The notes beneath the pieces are model-generated. The model saw only the letters and a program-made list of their open reading frames with translations, ran no database searches and was not told the origin of the DNA. The position numbers and the translations under genes are program-made. From NCBI GenBank assembly GCA_017544835.1, contig JAFYDI010000018.1, positions 1 to 39,881 on the forward strand: DNA of 39,881 nucleotides, written 5' to 3'. Of the stretch, positions 7,390-16,756 are shown piece by piece. Every line of letters starts with the position of its first letter. The first letter of the stretch is position 1. The DNA comes from Lachnospiraceae bacterium. GTDB taxonomy: Bacteria; Bacillota; Clostridia; Lachnospirales; Lachnospiraceae.

Positions 7390-9832
7390 TTTTTACTTCC
7401 TTTTTAACAAAAACGGTTTGATCGTTCTTTCTGGTTGCGGTAACGGTGTCACCGGGAACAATGTCTTTACGAAGAATCTGCTCCGAAAGTTTGTCCTCAA
7501 TCTCCGACTGGATGGCACGCTTAATGGGACGCGCACCCATCTTGGTGTCGGTGAACTTATCGACAATGTATGTCTTAAGAAGCGGCGAAATCGTAAGCTT
7601 AATGTCCATCTGCTCTTTGCAGCGGGTGATAAGCTTCTTGGAAAGGAGGGTTACAATCTCGCCCATGTCTTTCTTGTTAAGTGCCCTGAATACCACGATA
7701 TCGTCGATACGGTTGATAAACTCGGGCTTGAATATCTTCTTGACCTCGTCCATGACGTTAGACTTCATGTTGTCGTAATCGCGCTTTTCGTCTGACTTGG
7801 TGGCAAATCCTAAGTTCTTAGGCTCCACGATTCTGGCGGCTCCGGCATTGGAAGTCATGATGATAATAGTGTTCTTAAAGTTAACCTTGCGACCCTTTGA
7901 ATCGGTAATGTGACCGTCATCAAGTACCTGAAGCAGGATGTTGAATACGTCGGGATGAGCCTTCTCAACTTCGTCGAAAAGTACAACGGAATAAGGATTC
8001 CTGCGTACCTTCTCGGATAACTGTCCGCCGTCGTCAAAGCCTACATAGCCGGGAGGTGAACCAATCATCTTGCTCACCGAATGGCTCTCCATATACTCGG
8101 ACATATCAACTCTGATAAGTGCGTTCTCATCACCAAACATCGCCTCGGCAAGAGCCTTCGAAAGTTCTGTCTTACCTACACCGGTAGGACCTAAAAACAG
8201 GAAGGAACCGATAGGACGGTTGGGATCCTGAAGGCCTACGCGCTGACGTCTCATGGCCTTGGAAATCTTAACTACCGCATCCTCCTGACCGATGACACGT
8301 TTGTGGAGGATGGATTCGAGTTTAAGGAGCCTGTCGGATTCTTTCTCCGTAAGTTTCTTAACGGGAACCTTTGTCCAGACTGCTACTACGTCCGCAATGT
8401 GATTCTCGTTGACTTCGGCGAGATTACGCTCGCGGTCGGCGCGTTCCTTGTCTTCAAGCTTCTTAAGCTTGGCCTGAAGGGCACGCTGACGCTCCCTAAG
8501 CTCCGCTGCCTGTGTAAATGCCTCAATCTTGATGGAACGGGCAATCTGAAGGTCGAGTTTCTGAATCTCTTCCTTGTACTCGTCAATCTTGTCTGAGTGC
8601 TTGAGGCTCTTAAGGCGCACAAGTGCTCCCGCCTCGTCTATAAGGTCGATGGCCTTGTCGGGTAAGTGTCTGTCGTTAATGTAACGTGAAGACAGTCTTA
8701 CAGCTGTGTCAAGGGCCTCTGTGGTGTATCTTACATGATGGTGCTCTTCGTATTTGTGAGCGATGCCCTGAAGAATTCTCAAGGCTTCTTCCTCGGTAGG
8801 CTCAGCCACGTCAACGGGCTGAAATCTGCGCTCCAGGGCCGCATCCTTCTCAACGTACTTTCTGTACTCCGTAAGAGTAGTGGCGCCGATTAACTGAATC
8901 TCGCCTCTTGAAAGCGAAGGCTTCAAAATATTCGCAGCATCAATAGAGCCCTCGGAACCGCCCGCTCCGATAAGCGTATGTATCTCATCAAGGAACAGTA
9001 TGATATCGCCTGCCTCGGTTACTTCGGAAAGGAGGCGCTTCATACGTTCCTCAAATTCTCCTCTGTACTTGGTACCCGCTACCATGCCCGAAAGGTCGAG
9101 CGTAAGCACTCTCTTGCCAAGCACAGTCTCCGGCACATTGCCTGCGGCGATACGGCTTGCAAGTCCCTCTACTATAGCGGTCTTACCAACGCCCGGCTCG
9201 CCCACGAGACAAGGGTTGTTCTTGGTGCGTCTTGAAAGAATCTGAACGACTCTGTTAATCTCGTCTTCTCTTCCAACGACAGGGTCAAGCTTGCCCTTGG
9301 CCGCAAGTGCTGTTAAATCTTTGGAGTAGTTTTCAAGGAAGTTGTCCTTTTTCTTGGCCTTAGATTTCTTAAAGTCCTCCTTGGCACTCTGAGGGTCTTC
9401 GCCCATTGCCATGAGGGTCTGAATATATATCTCGGTAGGGTTCTTGCGAAGTGCAAGAAGTATCTGAACCGCGCAGTTATTGCCTTCTCTTATGATTGCA
9501 AGAAGGATGTGCTCGGTGCCGATTGTGCCAGAATGATACTTTTCCGCAAGAGTCTCCGCATCCTCTAAGATACGCTCGGTGCGAGGTGACATGCCCGCGC
9601 GCTCCTTAAGAATCGTTCCCTTTCCCTGAAGCGTTAAGTCGCTTATAAGGTCATAAACCGCATCGATATCGATAACCTGGCTTCTTAAAACCGTTCCCGC
9701 AACTCCGTCGGGCTCCTTTAAAAGGCCCAAAAGAATATGCTCACTGCCTATATAATAATGTTTAAGTTTCTTGGATTCACGTTCCGCCGTCTTAAGTACC
9801 GCTTCGGCGCTTTCTGTGTATGGAAGTCCCAT
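7382..9832 (-). CDS. clpC: ATP-dependent Clp protease ATPase subunit ClpC
   Basis: This 816-residue AAA+ unfoldase has two N-terminal Clp repeats (about residues 1-145), a first ATPase with Walker A GEPGVGKT (about 211-218), and a middle coiled region with a UVR-like segment (about 420-470). The second ATPase has GPTGVGKT, and a C-terminal small domain follows. This architecture distinguishes ClpC from ClpB and ClpA. It feeds proteins to ClpP. No ctsR, mcsA or mcsB genes precede it, unlike Bacillus, and I saw no CtsR operator. The upstream DNA instead carries repeat array B1. Shine-Dalgarno GGGAG lies before the ATG. Confidence 0.97.
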   Translation of the reverse strand: MGLPYTESAEAVLKTAERESKKLKHYYIGSEHILLGLLKEPDGVAGTVLRSQVIDIDAVYDLISDLTLQGKGTILKERAGMSPRTERILEDAETLAEKYHSGTIGTEHILLAIIREGNNCAVQILLALRKNPTEIYIQTLMAMGEDPQSAKEDFKKSKAKKKDNFLENYSKDLTALAAKGKLDPVVGREDEINRVVQILSRRTKNNPCLVGEPGVGKTAIVEGLASRIAAGNVPETVLGKRVLTLDLSGMVAGTKYRGEFEERMKRLLSEVTEAGDIILFLDEIHTLIGAGGSEGSIDAANILKPSLSRGEIQLIGATTLTEYRKYVEKDAALERRFQPVDVAEPTEEEALRILQGIAHKYEEHHHVRYTTEALDTAVRLSSRYINDRHLPDKAIDLIDEAGALVRLKSLKHSDKIDEYKEEIQKLDLQIARSIKIEAFTQAAELRERQRALQAKLKKLEDKERADRERNLAEVNENHIADVVAVWTKVPVKKLTEKESDRLLKLESILHKRVIGQEDAVVKISKAMRRQRVGLQDPNRPIGSFLFLGPTGVGKTELSKALAEAMFGDENALIRVDMSEYMESHSVSKMIGSPPGYVGFDDGGQLSEKVRRNPYSVVLFDEVEKAHPDVFNILLQVLDDGHITDSKGRKVNFKNTIIIMTSNAGAARIVEPKNLGFATKSDEKRDYDNMKSNVMDEVKKIFKPEFINRIDDIVVFRALNKKDMGEIVTLLSKKLITRCKEQMDIKLTISPLLKTYIVDKFTDTKMGARPIKRAIQSEIEDKLSEQILRKDIVPGDTVTATRKNDQTVFVKKEVKNA

Positions 9833-9967
9833 AGGTCTCTCCCTTCTTAATCTTGTGTGGGCACTATCCCACGTATGACTAATTTTATCATAAATTGCGC
9901 AGTTGAATATAATATTTGTATAAAAATTTTATTTCACACGTCGTTTTCATCTCACATTCTTATGTCT
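9833..9967. other. clpC upstream region
   Basis: An AT-rich leader region. It has a short hairpin GTGGG/CCCAC near 9857-9872 and several TATA-like hexamers, but no -35/-10 pair I would call. The rest of the 444-bp gap up to 10276 is array B1 and a terminator. Confidence 0.4.
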
Positions 9968-10197
9968 TTATCCCAATATGAATTTTCTTCGATTTTGGGA
10001 TAAAAAAAGTTATGAAATCCGTACTTTTTCACCACGTTTATCCCTATACGAAGAAATATTGTGAATTGGGATAAGTTTCCGGCATTTTCTTATCCCAATT
10101 TACGATATTTTGCGTATTGGGATAATTAAGTTTACATAACACAGTAAAGCTCATGTTTTTTTATCCCAATTATCTTGTTTTTCTCGTATTGGGATAA
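9968..10197. repeat. Array B1: four TTATCCCAA/TTGGGATAA units, composite repeat copy 1
   Basis: The units are at 9968-10003, 10038-10074, 10090-10125 and 10161-10197 (36, 37, 36 and 37 bp). Each has arms TTATCCCAA and TTGGGATAA; unit 2 has one changed base. The 18-19 bp cores vary but are T-rich in units 1, 3 and 4 and purine-rich in unit 2. Unit starts are 70, 52 and 71 bp apart. A second copy with the same order and spacing lies at 27706-27933, and the gap between units 3 and 4 shares TTTACATAACA with it. It sits between clpC and the 3' end of the GH16 gene. Confidence 0.92.
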
Positions 10198-10212
10198 ATC
10201 CGGTCAAAAGAA

Positions 10213-10247
10213 AGAGCCTCGTGGCAGTTTTCTGTCCACAAGGCTCT
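10213..10247 (-). terminator. Terminator of the GH16 gene
   Basis: AGAGCCT (10213-10219) and AGGCTCT (10241-10247) form the stem, extended by GTGG/CCAC. On the minus strand a T-rich stretch follows. It lies about 30 bp after the stop codon and just before array B1. Confidence 0.7.
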
Positions 10248-10276
10248 GATATATGAATTATGTAAACCAATATTAA

Positions 10277-13200
10277 TTACTTAACACGCACTTTGAACTT
10301 AAAGAATGCAAATGCGCCTGCCGCAAGTGCAGCTACGGTTACTGCTATCGCTACAGCAAGGCCGCTTGACTGTTTCTTGGGAGCTGCAAGAGCGACTTCG
10401 TCGTCTGTGACTACGCTTGTTACGGTTTCTGCGGTTGCGTTTGCTTCTTCTTTCTGTTCGTCGGCATCATCGGTACCTTCTACCTCTACTACAGGTGCTT
10501 CTTCTTTGACCGCTTCATCTTCTTCCGTATCGGTATCGTCTGCTTCATCTGCAGGTTCTGTAACTGAGGGAGTGGTTCTTCCGGGTCTTGCGGATGCGGG
10601 TGCATTGGCCGCAGGGGTACCTGATGACGGAGCTTCGGTTGTAGGAATAGTATCATTTGAAGGAGTAGATGAAGCTCCGCCGTTAGAGGAACCTGTGTTA
10701 CCTGAGCCGCCGTTACCGGAACCGTTGCCGCCTGTAGAAGGTGTCTCGGGCGTCGGGGACTCTTCCTTGTCATTCTCAAACAAAGAATCATCCACTTCAT
10801 CTTCTTCCGATTCGCCTGCGGGCACTTCTGCCTTAACAACGCTTAATGTAACGTCCTTAAACTCAAAATATCCGCCGTTAGCCTGCGAATCACCGAAACC
10901 AAAGTCAAGGTGGCAGTCGTCAAGGCTTGTTCCTGCTACAAATTCTGTCTCGTAGTAATAATATCCGTTCTCATCAACGGACGCGGTATCGGTTGCAACC
11001 TCTGTTGCTCCGCTTATAACAATCCAGCTTCCGCCGTTCTGCTGAACAATATATTTGTGTGTGGCAAGGTCAGTCTTGTACTTGTAGGAGAACTTGTACT
11101 TAACGCCTGCGGATACGGAGAAGTTGCTGCTTCCGATCTGAGGTGAATACCAGCTTCCGCCGCTTACGATGCCGGAAAGTTTGATGGCTCCGCCTACATT
11201 TTCAAGCGAAAGCTCTGTTCCGCCACCGTTGTCGCCTCTCCACTCGATGGCTTTACCCTCGCCTACGGGCATCTCATCAACAGTAGGTCCCTGGTTCTTG
11301 CCCATCATGATAACGTTATCAAGCTGTACAGCCGTACCCTTGGCAAAAGAAAGCTTAAGCGCACCCTTTCCAAGGTCCTCAGAAGCCACGAGTGTTACTG
11401 TGATATTTCTGACACCTGCTTCGGGATTATAAGCCACAGTCTTTGAAACCGCTTCATGGCCGTCTTCTCCTACCAGTGAAACCTTAACTGCCGTTGCAGT
11501 CTCGCAGTAAAGATCAAAGTTTACGGTATATTCATCGGCAATCATAGGGATGCCTGCCTGCATAATCGTAGGCACAACACCGGCTTCGGCACTGATCTCT
11601 GCGCGACGCTCGTAGTACTTAACGCCGTCGGCAATGCTTTCATAATTGGTCTTGGCCGCAATATCAACCACTCTTACATCATCGGCCGCAAGTTTAACTG
11701 TGGTATAGCGAGGAACCACAACCGTAGTCTTCTCGCCTGCGTTCCAGTAACCAAGCTTATAGTTACCCTGATCGAAGGTGGAATTATAAATCACATTTCC
11801 GTCGGAAAGAGGCTTTCTTCCGGACTCAGAAACGCCGAGGAGCGCGGGGTCCACGATTTCAACCTTAACGTTTGAAATATATACATTACCTGTTCCTGCC
11901 GCACCGATATTATACTCGATTCGACAGTTATCGAAGTTCTCTGTCTGCTGGAAGGTATATGAGTATGATGTAGGCTCGCTCTGAAGAGCAAATGCCTGCA
12001 CGCCGTAGGTGCTCCAGCCCGCATATTCCTTGGAATCGCAGTTAACGGTCTTACCCGTGATATCGCCCTCTGCAAAAGCGTCAAAAGAAACCTTATACAC
12101 ATATCCGCTCTTGGCATCGTAATGGCCGATTAACTGAACCGAATAATCGTTGCCGCCTGCTTTGAGTACGGAAACCTTGTCCCATACCTTTCCGTTTTCA
12201 TCAACGTATACTTCTGCTGCTGCATCAGCGTCGGTCTGGGTGGAGAGATACCACTTGCCGGTTCCGATTGCCGCATTATCATCATGTCCGCCGGTGATTG
12301 CCACAAGATTGTCCGCTGTTACCGGTGCAATCTGATTAACGCCTGCGAAATCAGCCCAGTTATCGGTAGTTCCCTGTGCTTCTCTTACGGCATAGTCTGC
12401 ATAACCGTCTGTAAGCTGATATGCACGCACGTAGTCTACGTACATGTTGATGTTGTCTTTAAAGTTAGCCTTATTTTGCTTGCCGCCGAACTGTCCGCTG
12501 TCGATTGCAAGGTTAAGAATCATGTAGAAAGGTTGATCGAAGGGTGCGTCAAAAGAAAGAGAGCTCGACGCGCCTGTAATTGTGCTTTCCCAGTTAGTGG
12601 ATGTATAAACGGGCTTGCCGTCAAAATACCAGGTGATCTGACCGGGCTGCCAGTCTACGCCGTATGTATGAAAGTATGTAAGTGCACTGTCCAAAGCCAC
12701 ATAGCCGCTTCCTTTGTACACGTGTGAAGGTGTGCCCCAGTGAAGTGTTCCGCAAGCCTTGCCTTCAGCTGTCATGGCTGCGGTAGTCTCCATAATATCA
12801 AGCTCACCCGATACAGGCCATCCGCCGTATACTTCCGTGCTCTGAGGGAGCATCCAGAATGCGGGCCATGCGCCCTGTGTTGCGGGAAGCGCAATACGTG
12901 CCTCTACATATCCGTAAGTTAAGTTAAACAATTCCTGTGTGGGAGAAGTGGTACGAATACGTCCGGAAGTGTAGTGCTTGCTTGACTCGCTGCCGTATAC
13001 GTATCCGTTTTCCTCATAGGCACCGGTGATTCTTAAAAGACCATCCGCAACGCCGTCACCCGTAAGGTCTTCGTTAACAGCAATATTCTTAGTCTCTCTT
13101 GTATATGCCTGGAGTTCGTTGTTACCCCAGCCGTAGTTGTTGCAATCGGTGGTGCCGTCGCCAAGCTGATATGCCCAGTTATTAAGGTTAAGACCTGTAT

Positions 13201-14839
13201 TGGCATCCACACTATCATCGCCGTAATTACCGTCAAATTCATCGTTCCAGATGAGAGCATAGCCTTCTTTGGCAAGACCGGGGTCTGCGTAGTCGCCGGA
13301 ATTGTCATTAAAGTCGTACTCGGGACCTTTAGGAACATCGATTCCGCCAAGGTCATCCTTAACTTCTTTGAACTTAAGGTTGGTGATGGTTATCGTGCCG
13401 CCTTCAGCCACGCCTTCGCCGCCGAAATTACCGAAGGCAAAGAACAAATAGGGCTTCTCTGCGCAGAACACGCCACAATCCACTTCTTTGGAATAATGAA
13501 GTGTCTCACCTGCGGTAAGCACTACTTCTTCGGAAATGAAGCCTGCAACGTCATCAAGCTTTAAGAAGAATTTCTTGCCGACGGTAGAAGTGATGTCAAA
13601 CTCGCATACGTAATTGGTGTTGTTCTTAAGGGCTAAGTCTTTGATGATGTACTGGATAGCCCACTCATTACCCCAACCGAAGTTGTCGACGGTAAGAGTT
13701 GCGCTAGTAGCGTCTTCCTGAACCGATGCTACTGCGCCGGACCAGTCGGTACCTACATAAAGCTCAGTGTCGTGGCTTGAAAAGTTCTCCGCATCTGCGT
13801 CCGCAACGTCCTTGGCCGCTGCTTTAGTAAAGATGCTGTGAGGTACATCTTCGTTAATCTCGTAGATTGAGAAATTATCTACTCTTAAGCTGTGGTCGCC
13901 TGCCTTATAGGCGTCGTCGTTGACTACCATGCCAAGGCCCGCGAATACTCTTGCATTGGTCGAAGACTTCTCTAACTTACCGGTAAAAGCAGTCACAGTT
14001 GTTCTATCGCCTGCTTTAAGGGTGTAAGTAAGGTCGGTCACGAGCATATCGTAGTTGTTGTTAAGGTCGTCCGCGCGAAGCATCGCAGTCTTGTCTTTGG
14101 ACGAGATAATGTCGTATTTAATAACGTAATTCTTACCTGTTTCAAAGGTTAAGCCGGCCTGCTCGACTCTGGTCTGATATGCCTCATAGCCTTCGTAGCC
14201 TGTAACTTCGATGAAGATAGCTCCGCCCACTTCGGTAATGTCGGCGTTAGACCATTCAACCCAATCCTCATGCTTGCCTTCAACGCTTACCGCAAGGTTG
14301 TCACCTACGGTTGTGTATGCGTATACTTCTGCGGGAGTCTCGGGAACTTCGGGCTCCACGGGAGTCTCCGGCTCGGGATTAACGGGTTCGGGCTCCACAG
14401 GATCCACCGGCTCGGGATCAACCGGTTCAGGTTCGGGCTCGGGAGTTACAGGCTCCGCTCCTGCCACTGACACAGTAACGGTACCGGCAGCCGAAAGAAC
14501 ATCGTCCTTTTGCCCCTGAATGCTTACCGTATAGGTTCCGCCGGGATAACTGTCGGGATACCAGTGGTAACCGAGGTTCTGATCCTCATAAACCTTTGAA
14601 TATCCGGTTTCGGAGGAAATCGTAACCGTATACATATCATATCCGGCTGCGCCCCATACGACGCCTATTCCCTGCTCCGAATTGTAATCGGCCACAATGC
14701 CGAAAGGCACCGTCAACTCGCCGTCAATGGTCTTACCGTCCGCAAAAGCAGAAAGCGGTTTTATGCCCACTGATGTGAAAGCAAGTAACAGTGCCATTAA
14801 AAGTGCATGAATGCGCCTTGTAGCTTTAAACTTTTTCAT
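10277..14839 (-). CDS. Large membrane-anchored GH16 beta-glucanase with several carbohydrate-binding-like modules
   Basis: This is a 1520-residue exported enzyme. A signal peptide (about 1-34) is followed by a small beta domain, a PEPEPVDPEP-type linker (about 130-170) and two beta-sandwich modules resembling CBM4/9-type domains (about 170-330 and 335-495). The GH16 catalytic domain (about 520-810) has the motif GELDIMET, in which E679 is nucleophile, D681 assists and E684 is acid/base. About three more carbohydrate-binding-like modules follow (to about 1370), then a Gly/Ser/Thr and acidic linker and a C-terminal membrane helix ending in FKFKVRVK. No LPXTG motif is present, so it is membrane-anchored. 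It should cleave beta-1,3- or mixed-linkage glucans outside the cell. Module boundaries are approximate. Confidence 0.9.
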   Translation of the reverse strand: MKKFKATRRIHALLMALLLAFTSVGIKPLSAFADGKTIDGELTVPFGIVADYNSEQGIGVVWGAAGYDMYTVTISSETGYSKVYEDQNLGYHWYPDSYPGGTYTVSIQGQKDDVLSAAGTVTVSVAGAEPVTPEPEPEPVDPEPVDPVEPEPVNPEPETPVEPEVPETPAEVYAYTTVGDNLAVSVEGKHEDWVEWSNADITEVGGAIFIEVTGYEGYEAYQTRVEQAGLTFETGKNYVIKYDIISSKDKTAMLRADDLNNNYDMLVTDLTYTLKAGDRTTVTAFTGKLEKSSTNARVFAGLGMVVNDDAYKAGDHSLRVDNFSIYEINEDVPHSIFTKAAAKDVADADAENFSSHDTELYVGTDWSGAVASVQEDATSATLTVDNFGWGNEWAIQYIIKDLALKNNTNYVCEFDITSTVGKKFFLKLDDVAGFISEEVVLTAGETLHYSKEVDCGVFCAEKPYLFFAFGNFGGEGVAEGGTITITNLKFKEVKDDLGGIDVPKGPEYDFNDNSGDYADPGLAKEGYALIWNDEFDGNYGDDSVDANTGLNLNNWAYQLGDGTTDCNNYGWGNNELQAYTRETKNIAVNEDLTGDGVADGLLRITGAYEENGYVYGSESSKHYTSGRIRTTSPTQELFNLTYGYVEARIALPATQGAWPAFWMLPQSTEVYGGWPVSGELDIMETTAAMTAEGKACGTLHWGTPSHVYKGSGYVALDSALTYFHTYGVDWQPGQITWYFDGKPVYTSTNWESTITGASSSLSFDAPFDQPFYMILNLAIDSGQFGGKQNKANFKDNINMYVDYVRAYQLTDGYADYAVREAQGTTDNWADFAGVNQIAPVTADNLVAITGGHDDNAAIGTGKWYLSTQTDADAAAEVYVDENGKVWDKVSVLKAGGNDYSVQLIGHYDAKSGYVYKVSFDAFAEGDITGKTVNCDSKEYAGWSTYGVQAFALQSEPTSYSYTFQQTENFDNCRIEYNIGAAGTGNVYISNVKVEIVDPALLGVSESGRKPLSDGNVIYNSTFDQGNYKLGYWNAGEKTTVVVPRYTTVKLAADDVRVVDIAAKTNYESIADGVKYYERRAEISAEAGVVPTIMQAGIPMIADEYTVNFDLYCETATAVKVSLVGEDGHEAVSKTVAYNPEAGVRNITVTLVASEDLGKGALKLSFAKGTAVQLDNVIMMGKNQGPTVDEMPVGEGKAIEWRGDNGGGTELSLENVGGAIKLSGIVSGGSWYSPQIGSSNFSVSAGVKYKFSYKYKTDLATHKYIVQQNGGSWIVISGATEVATDTASVDENGYYYYETEFVAGTSLDDCHLDFGFGDSQANGGYFEFKDVTLSVVKAEVPAGESEEDEVDDSLFENDKEESPTPETPSTGGNGSGNGGSGNTGSSNGGASSTPSNDTIPTTEAPSSGTPAANAPASARPGRTTPSVTEPADEADDTDTEEDEAVKEEAPVVEVEGTDDADEQKEEANATAETVTSVVTDDEVALAAPKKQSSGLAVAIAVTVAALAAGAFAFFKFKVRVK

Positions 14840-14883
14840 CTTTACCCTCCCAATTTAATAAGTTTCTACACTAAGGTAGCTTC

Positions 14884-14889
14884 ATTATA
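14884..14889 (-). promoter_or_regulatory. -10 element of the GH16 gene promoter
   Basis: A perfect TATAAT lies about 45 bp before the start on the minus strand, but no good -35 hexamer sits 16-18 bp upstream. An activator may be needed. The Shine-Dalgarno GGGAGGG is near the ATG. Confidence 0.5.
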
Positions 14890-14967
14890 TCGGAGGGCAA
14901 ATCCTATCTTTAAGTTTGCAAATTTTATAAAGGTGTCATTATTTTACAAAAGCCTGTAACATAAAAA

Positions 14968-14990
14968 CGGCACGCATACACTGCGTGCCG
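14968..14990 (-). terminator. Terminator of the SH3-protein gene and purine operon
   Basis: A perfect 9-bp stem CGGCACGCA/TGCGTGCCG is followed on the minus strand by TTTTTAT. It lies just past the stop of the SH3-domain gene. Confidence 0.85.
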
Positions 14991-15006
14991 CCTTACATTC
15001 GCTATA

Positions 15007-16449
15007 TTATTTGTCATCAAGATCGAGGAATCCGTATTCCATGTCGTCATCCACCGAAGATTCGCTGGTGTGTGTATAAGGAACCTTGTGAACTTCATGA
15101 GTAGAGTTGCCTACTCTGGTCTCAGCGGGAGCTGCAACCGTAGCCTGAGCCTGCTCGGGACGAATGATGGTGCCGTCGGGTCTTTTGATGGTGCCGTCAG
15201 GAAACTTAATGGAGCCGTCAGCAAGCTTAACTGCTACAACTGCTTTTCTGATGGTTCCGTCAGGCATCTGAATACGTCCGTCGGGAAGACGAACACCGCC
15301 TGCCGGCTTGTGAGCTGCACCGTTATCCGCTACGGGTCTGGTAGGCTCGGGACGCTTCTCGGGACCTACGGTAGCACCGATGGTAGAAGGTCTTGAAGTC
15401 TGGCGTGAAGTACTTGTGGGACGTTCGGTTCTGACATATTCCTTGTCCCTTCTGTCTGACTCTCTGTGTTTGGGTGCGGGTGCCGGTTCCTCGTCCTCAT
15501 CGCCCGTAAGCCATCTGCGTACGGTTAAGAATCCGTATACTCCTGCTGCGAGCAAAAGAACAATTATGGTAATAAGCACACCTATTAAAATATTCTTGCC
15601 TTTGAGTTCCTTCTTATGTTCAGCCTGCATCTTCTCGAAGTTGTCTCTTGAAGCGTAGATATCATCGATAGCGATGGAGGTGCCTTTAACATAGTTATTT
15701 AAGAACCACTTAATCTCGCCGGTCTCTTCGTCGGTCTTGTAAACCGCTTCATAATCCTTATATACAGGTTCGGGTTCCGGCTCGGGTTCGGGTTCAGGTT
15801 CGGGTTCCGGCTCGGGTTCCGGCTCCTTTTTCTCTGTGAGTTCACCGTCGAGCTTAACAAAGTCGCCTCTGATATAACCGTTAACTTCCGTGCCGTTGTC
15901 ATTGTATGTAACCTGATACCAGGTCTTACCGTCGGATGCGCCTATAGCGTAGCCGATAACCGTAACTACGGTATTGGCCTTAGCAGCAGTTACAATAGCA
16001 TGCGTAGTAGATGCACCCGCCCTGACATTAACGTTGCCGCTTATCTTACCGGATACGGGCTCAGCCTCGGTAGGAACGGTAGGCTCGGTATTGGTAGTCT
16101 GTGTGGTAGTTGTAGTAGTGGTGGTGGATGTAGATCCGCCGCTTACACCTTCGGTAGTAACAAGGTCGCTTCTGATGTAACCTGTTACACCGTCCTTGGT
16201 CTTAACCTTGTACCATGTGTTGCCGGATGCATCGGACTCTGAGCCGAGCACATCCAGCACTTCGTTCTTAAATACGCTGCCCACGGGATTGCCGGAAGCC
16301 GCAGCGCCGGGACGAAGGTTAGCGCTTGCCGCGGTAACTGTTGCCTTACCGTCCGCAAAAGCAGTAATCGTAAATATGAAGCAAGCCGCGATAAAGATTG
16401 TAATCGCTCCTGCCAATCTTACAAACAAATTCTTATTTCCCTTTTTCAT
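15007..16449 (-). CDS. Exported membrane protein with two SH3 domains and PDGTI repeats
   Basis: The start is placed at the ATG at 16449, because GGGAGG lies 6 nt before it; an upstream in-frame start at 16464 has no such site. The 480-residue protein has a signal peptide or anchor (about 8-33) and two bacterial SH3 domains (about 35-100 and 130-195), each with a NLRPGA/NVRAGA motif. A Pro-Glu repeat linker and a membrane helix (about 290-312) follow. The last part is charged and carries repeats of the form PDG(T/R)I (about 385-440). SH3 domains of this type usually bind peptidoglycan. Function unknown. Its start overlaps the end of the zinc-ribbon gene by 17 bp. Confidence 0.8.
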   Translation of the reverse strand: MKKGNKNLFVRLAGAITIFIAACFIFTITAFADGKATVTAASANLRPGAAASGNPVGSVFKNEVLDVLGSESDASGNTWYKVKTKDGVTGYIRSDLVTTEGVSGGSTSTTTTTTTTQTTNTEPTVPTEAEPVSGKISGNVNVRAGASTTHAIVTAAKANTVVTVIGYAIGASDGKTWYQVTYNDNGTEVNGYIRGDFVKLDGELTEKKEPEPEPEPEPEPEPEPEPEPVYKDYEAVYKTDEETGEIKWFLNNYVKGTSIAIDDIYASRDNFEKMQAEHKKELKGKNILIGVLITIIVLLLAAGVYGFLTVRRWLTGDEDEEPAPAPKHRESDRRDKEYVRTERPTSTSRQTSRPSTIGATVGPEKRPEPTRPVADNGAAHKPAGGVRLPDGRIQMPDGTIRKAVVAVKLADGSIKFPDGTIKRPDGTIIRPEQAQATVAAPAETRVGNSTHEVHKVPYTHTSESSVDDDMEYGFLDLDDK

Positions 16450-16756
16450 CAGTACCTCCCTCAAGAATCATTCTTCTTCCTCTGACTTCAATCTTACTCT
16501 GTTGCACAAGAAGAGCGATTGTTTTCTGTGTAACTCCGGTGGCCTTCTCAACCTGAACGGCCGTAGCTCCGGGGTTCTTTTCAAGATATGCGCGCACAAG
16601 TCCGTAATCGTCATAATCCGTGTACCCGCAGTCATCACACTTGTATTCGCCGACGCCCAAGTACCTAAGCATCTTACCGCACTTAGCGCATCTCACCGGC
16701 ACATTGTAATCATCGTGCCTCAGTAATCCCTCAAGATTATAGTTTTTCTTGTCCAT
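16433..16756 (-). CDS. Zinc-ribbon plus helix-turn-helix protein
   Basis: This 107-residue protein has a zinc ribbon with two Cys pairs (CAKCGK and CDDCGY, about residues 23-43). A predicted helical domain reading YLEKNPGATAVQVEKATGV follows, then a recognition-helix-like segment. The layout resembles the YvyF-type zinc-ribbon/HTH proteins found in Firmicute flagellar operons, but no flagellar genes are here. It starts exactly after the purD stop codon (no gap) and overlaps the SH3 gene by 17 bp, so all three are probably co-translated. It may be a small regulator of the SH3 protein or the operon; this is a guess. Confidence 0.7.
   Translation of the reverse strand: MDKKNYNLEGLLRHDDYNVPVRCAKCGKMLRYLGVGEYKCDDCGYTDYDDYGLVRAYLEKNPGATAVQVEKATGVTQKTIALLVQQSKIEVRGRRMILEGGTDEKGK

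Noticed and set aside
9833-9967. CtsR heptad operator upstream of clpC
   Set aside because: I looked for tandem GGTCAAA repeats and found only a single partial match near 10202, inside the terminator region of another gene.
9968-10197. TTATCCCAA arms as DnaA boxes and the array as a replication origin
   Set aside because: The DnaA box is TTWTNCACA; these arms have CA in place of AC at positions 7-8, are strictly paired as palindromes, and no dnaA, dnaN or AT-rich unwinding element is nearby.
10277-10360. LPXTG-type sortase anchor on the GH16 protein
   Set aside because: The C-terminus is a membrane helix with a short basic end but has no LPXTG or similar sorting motif.
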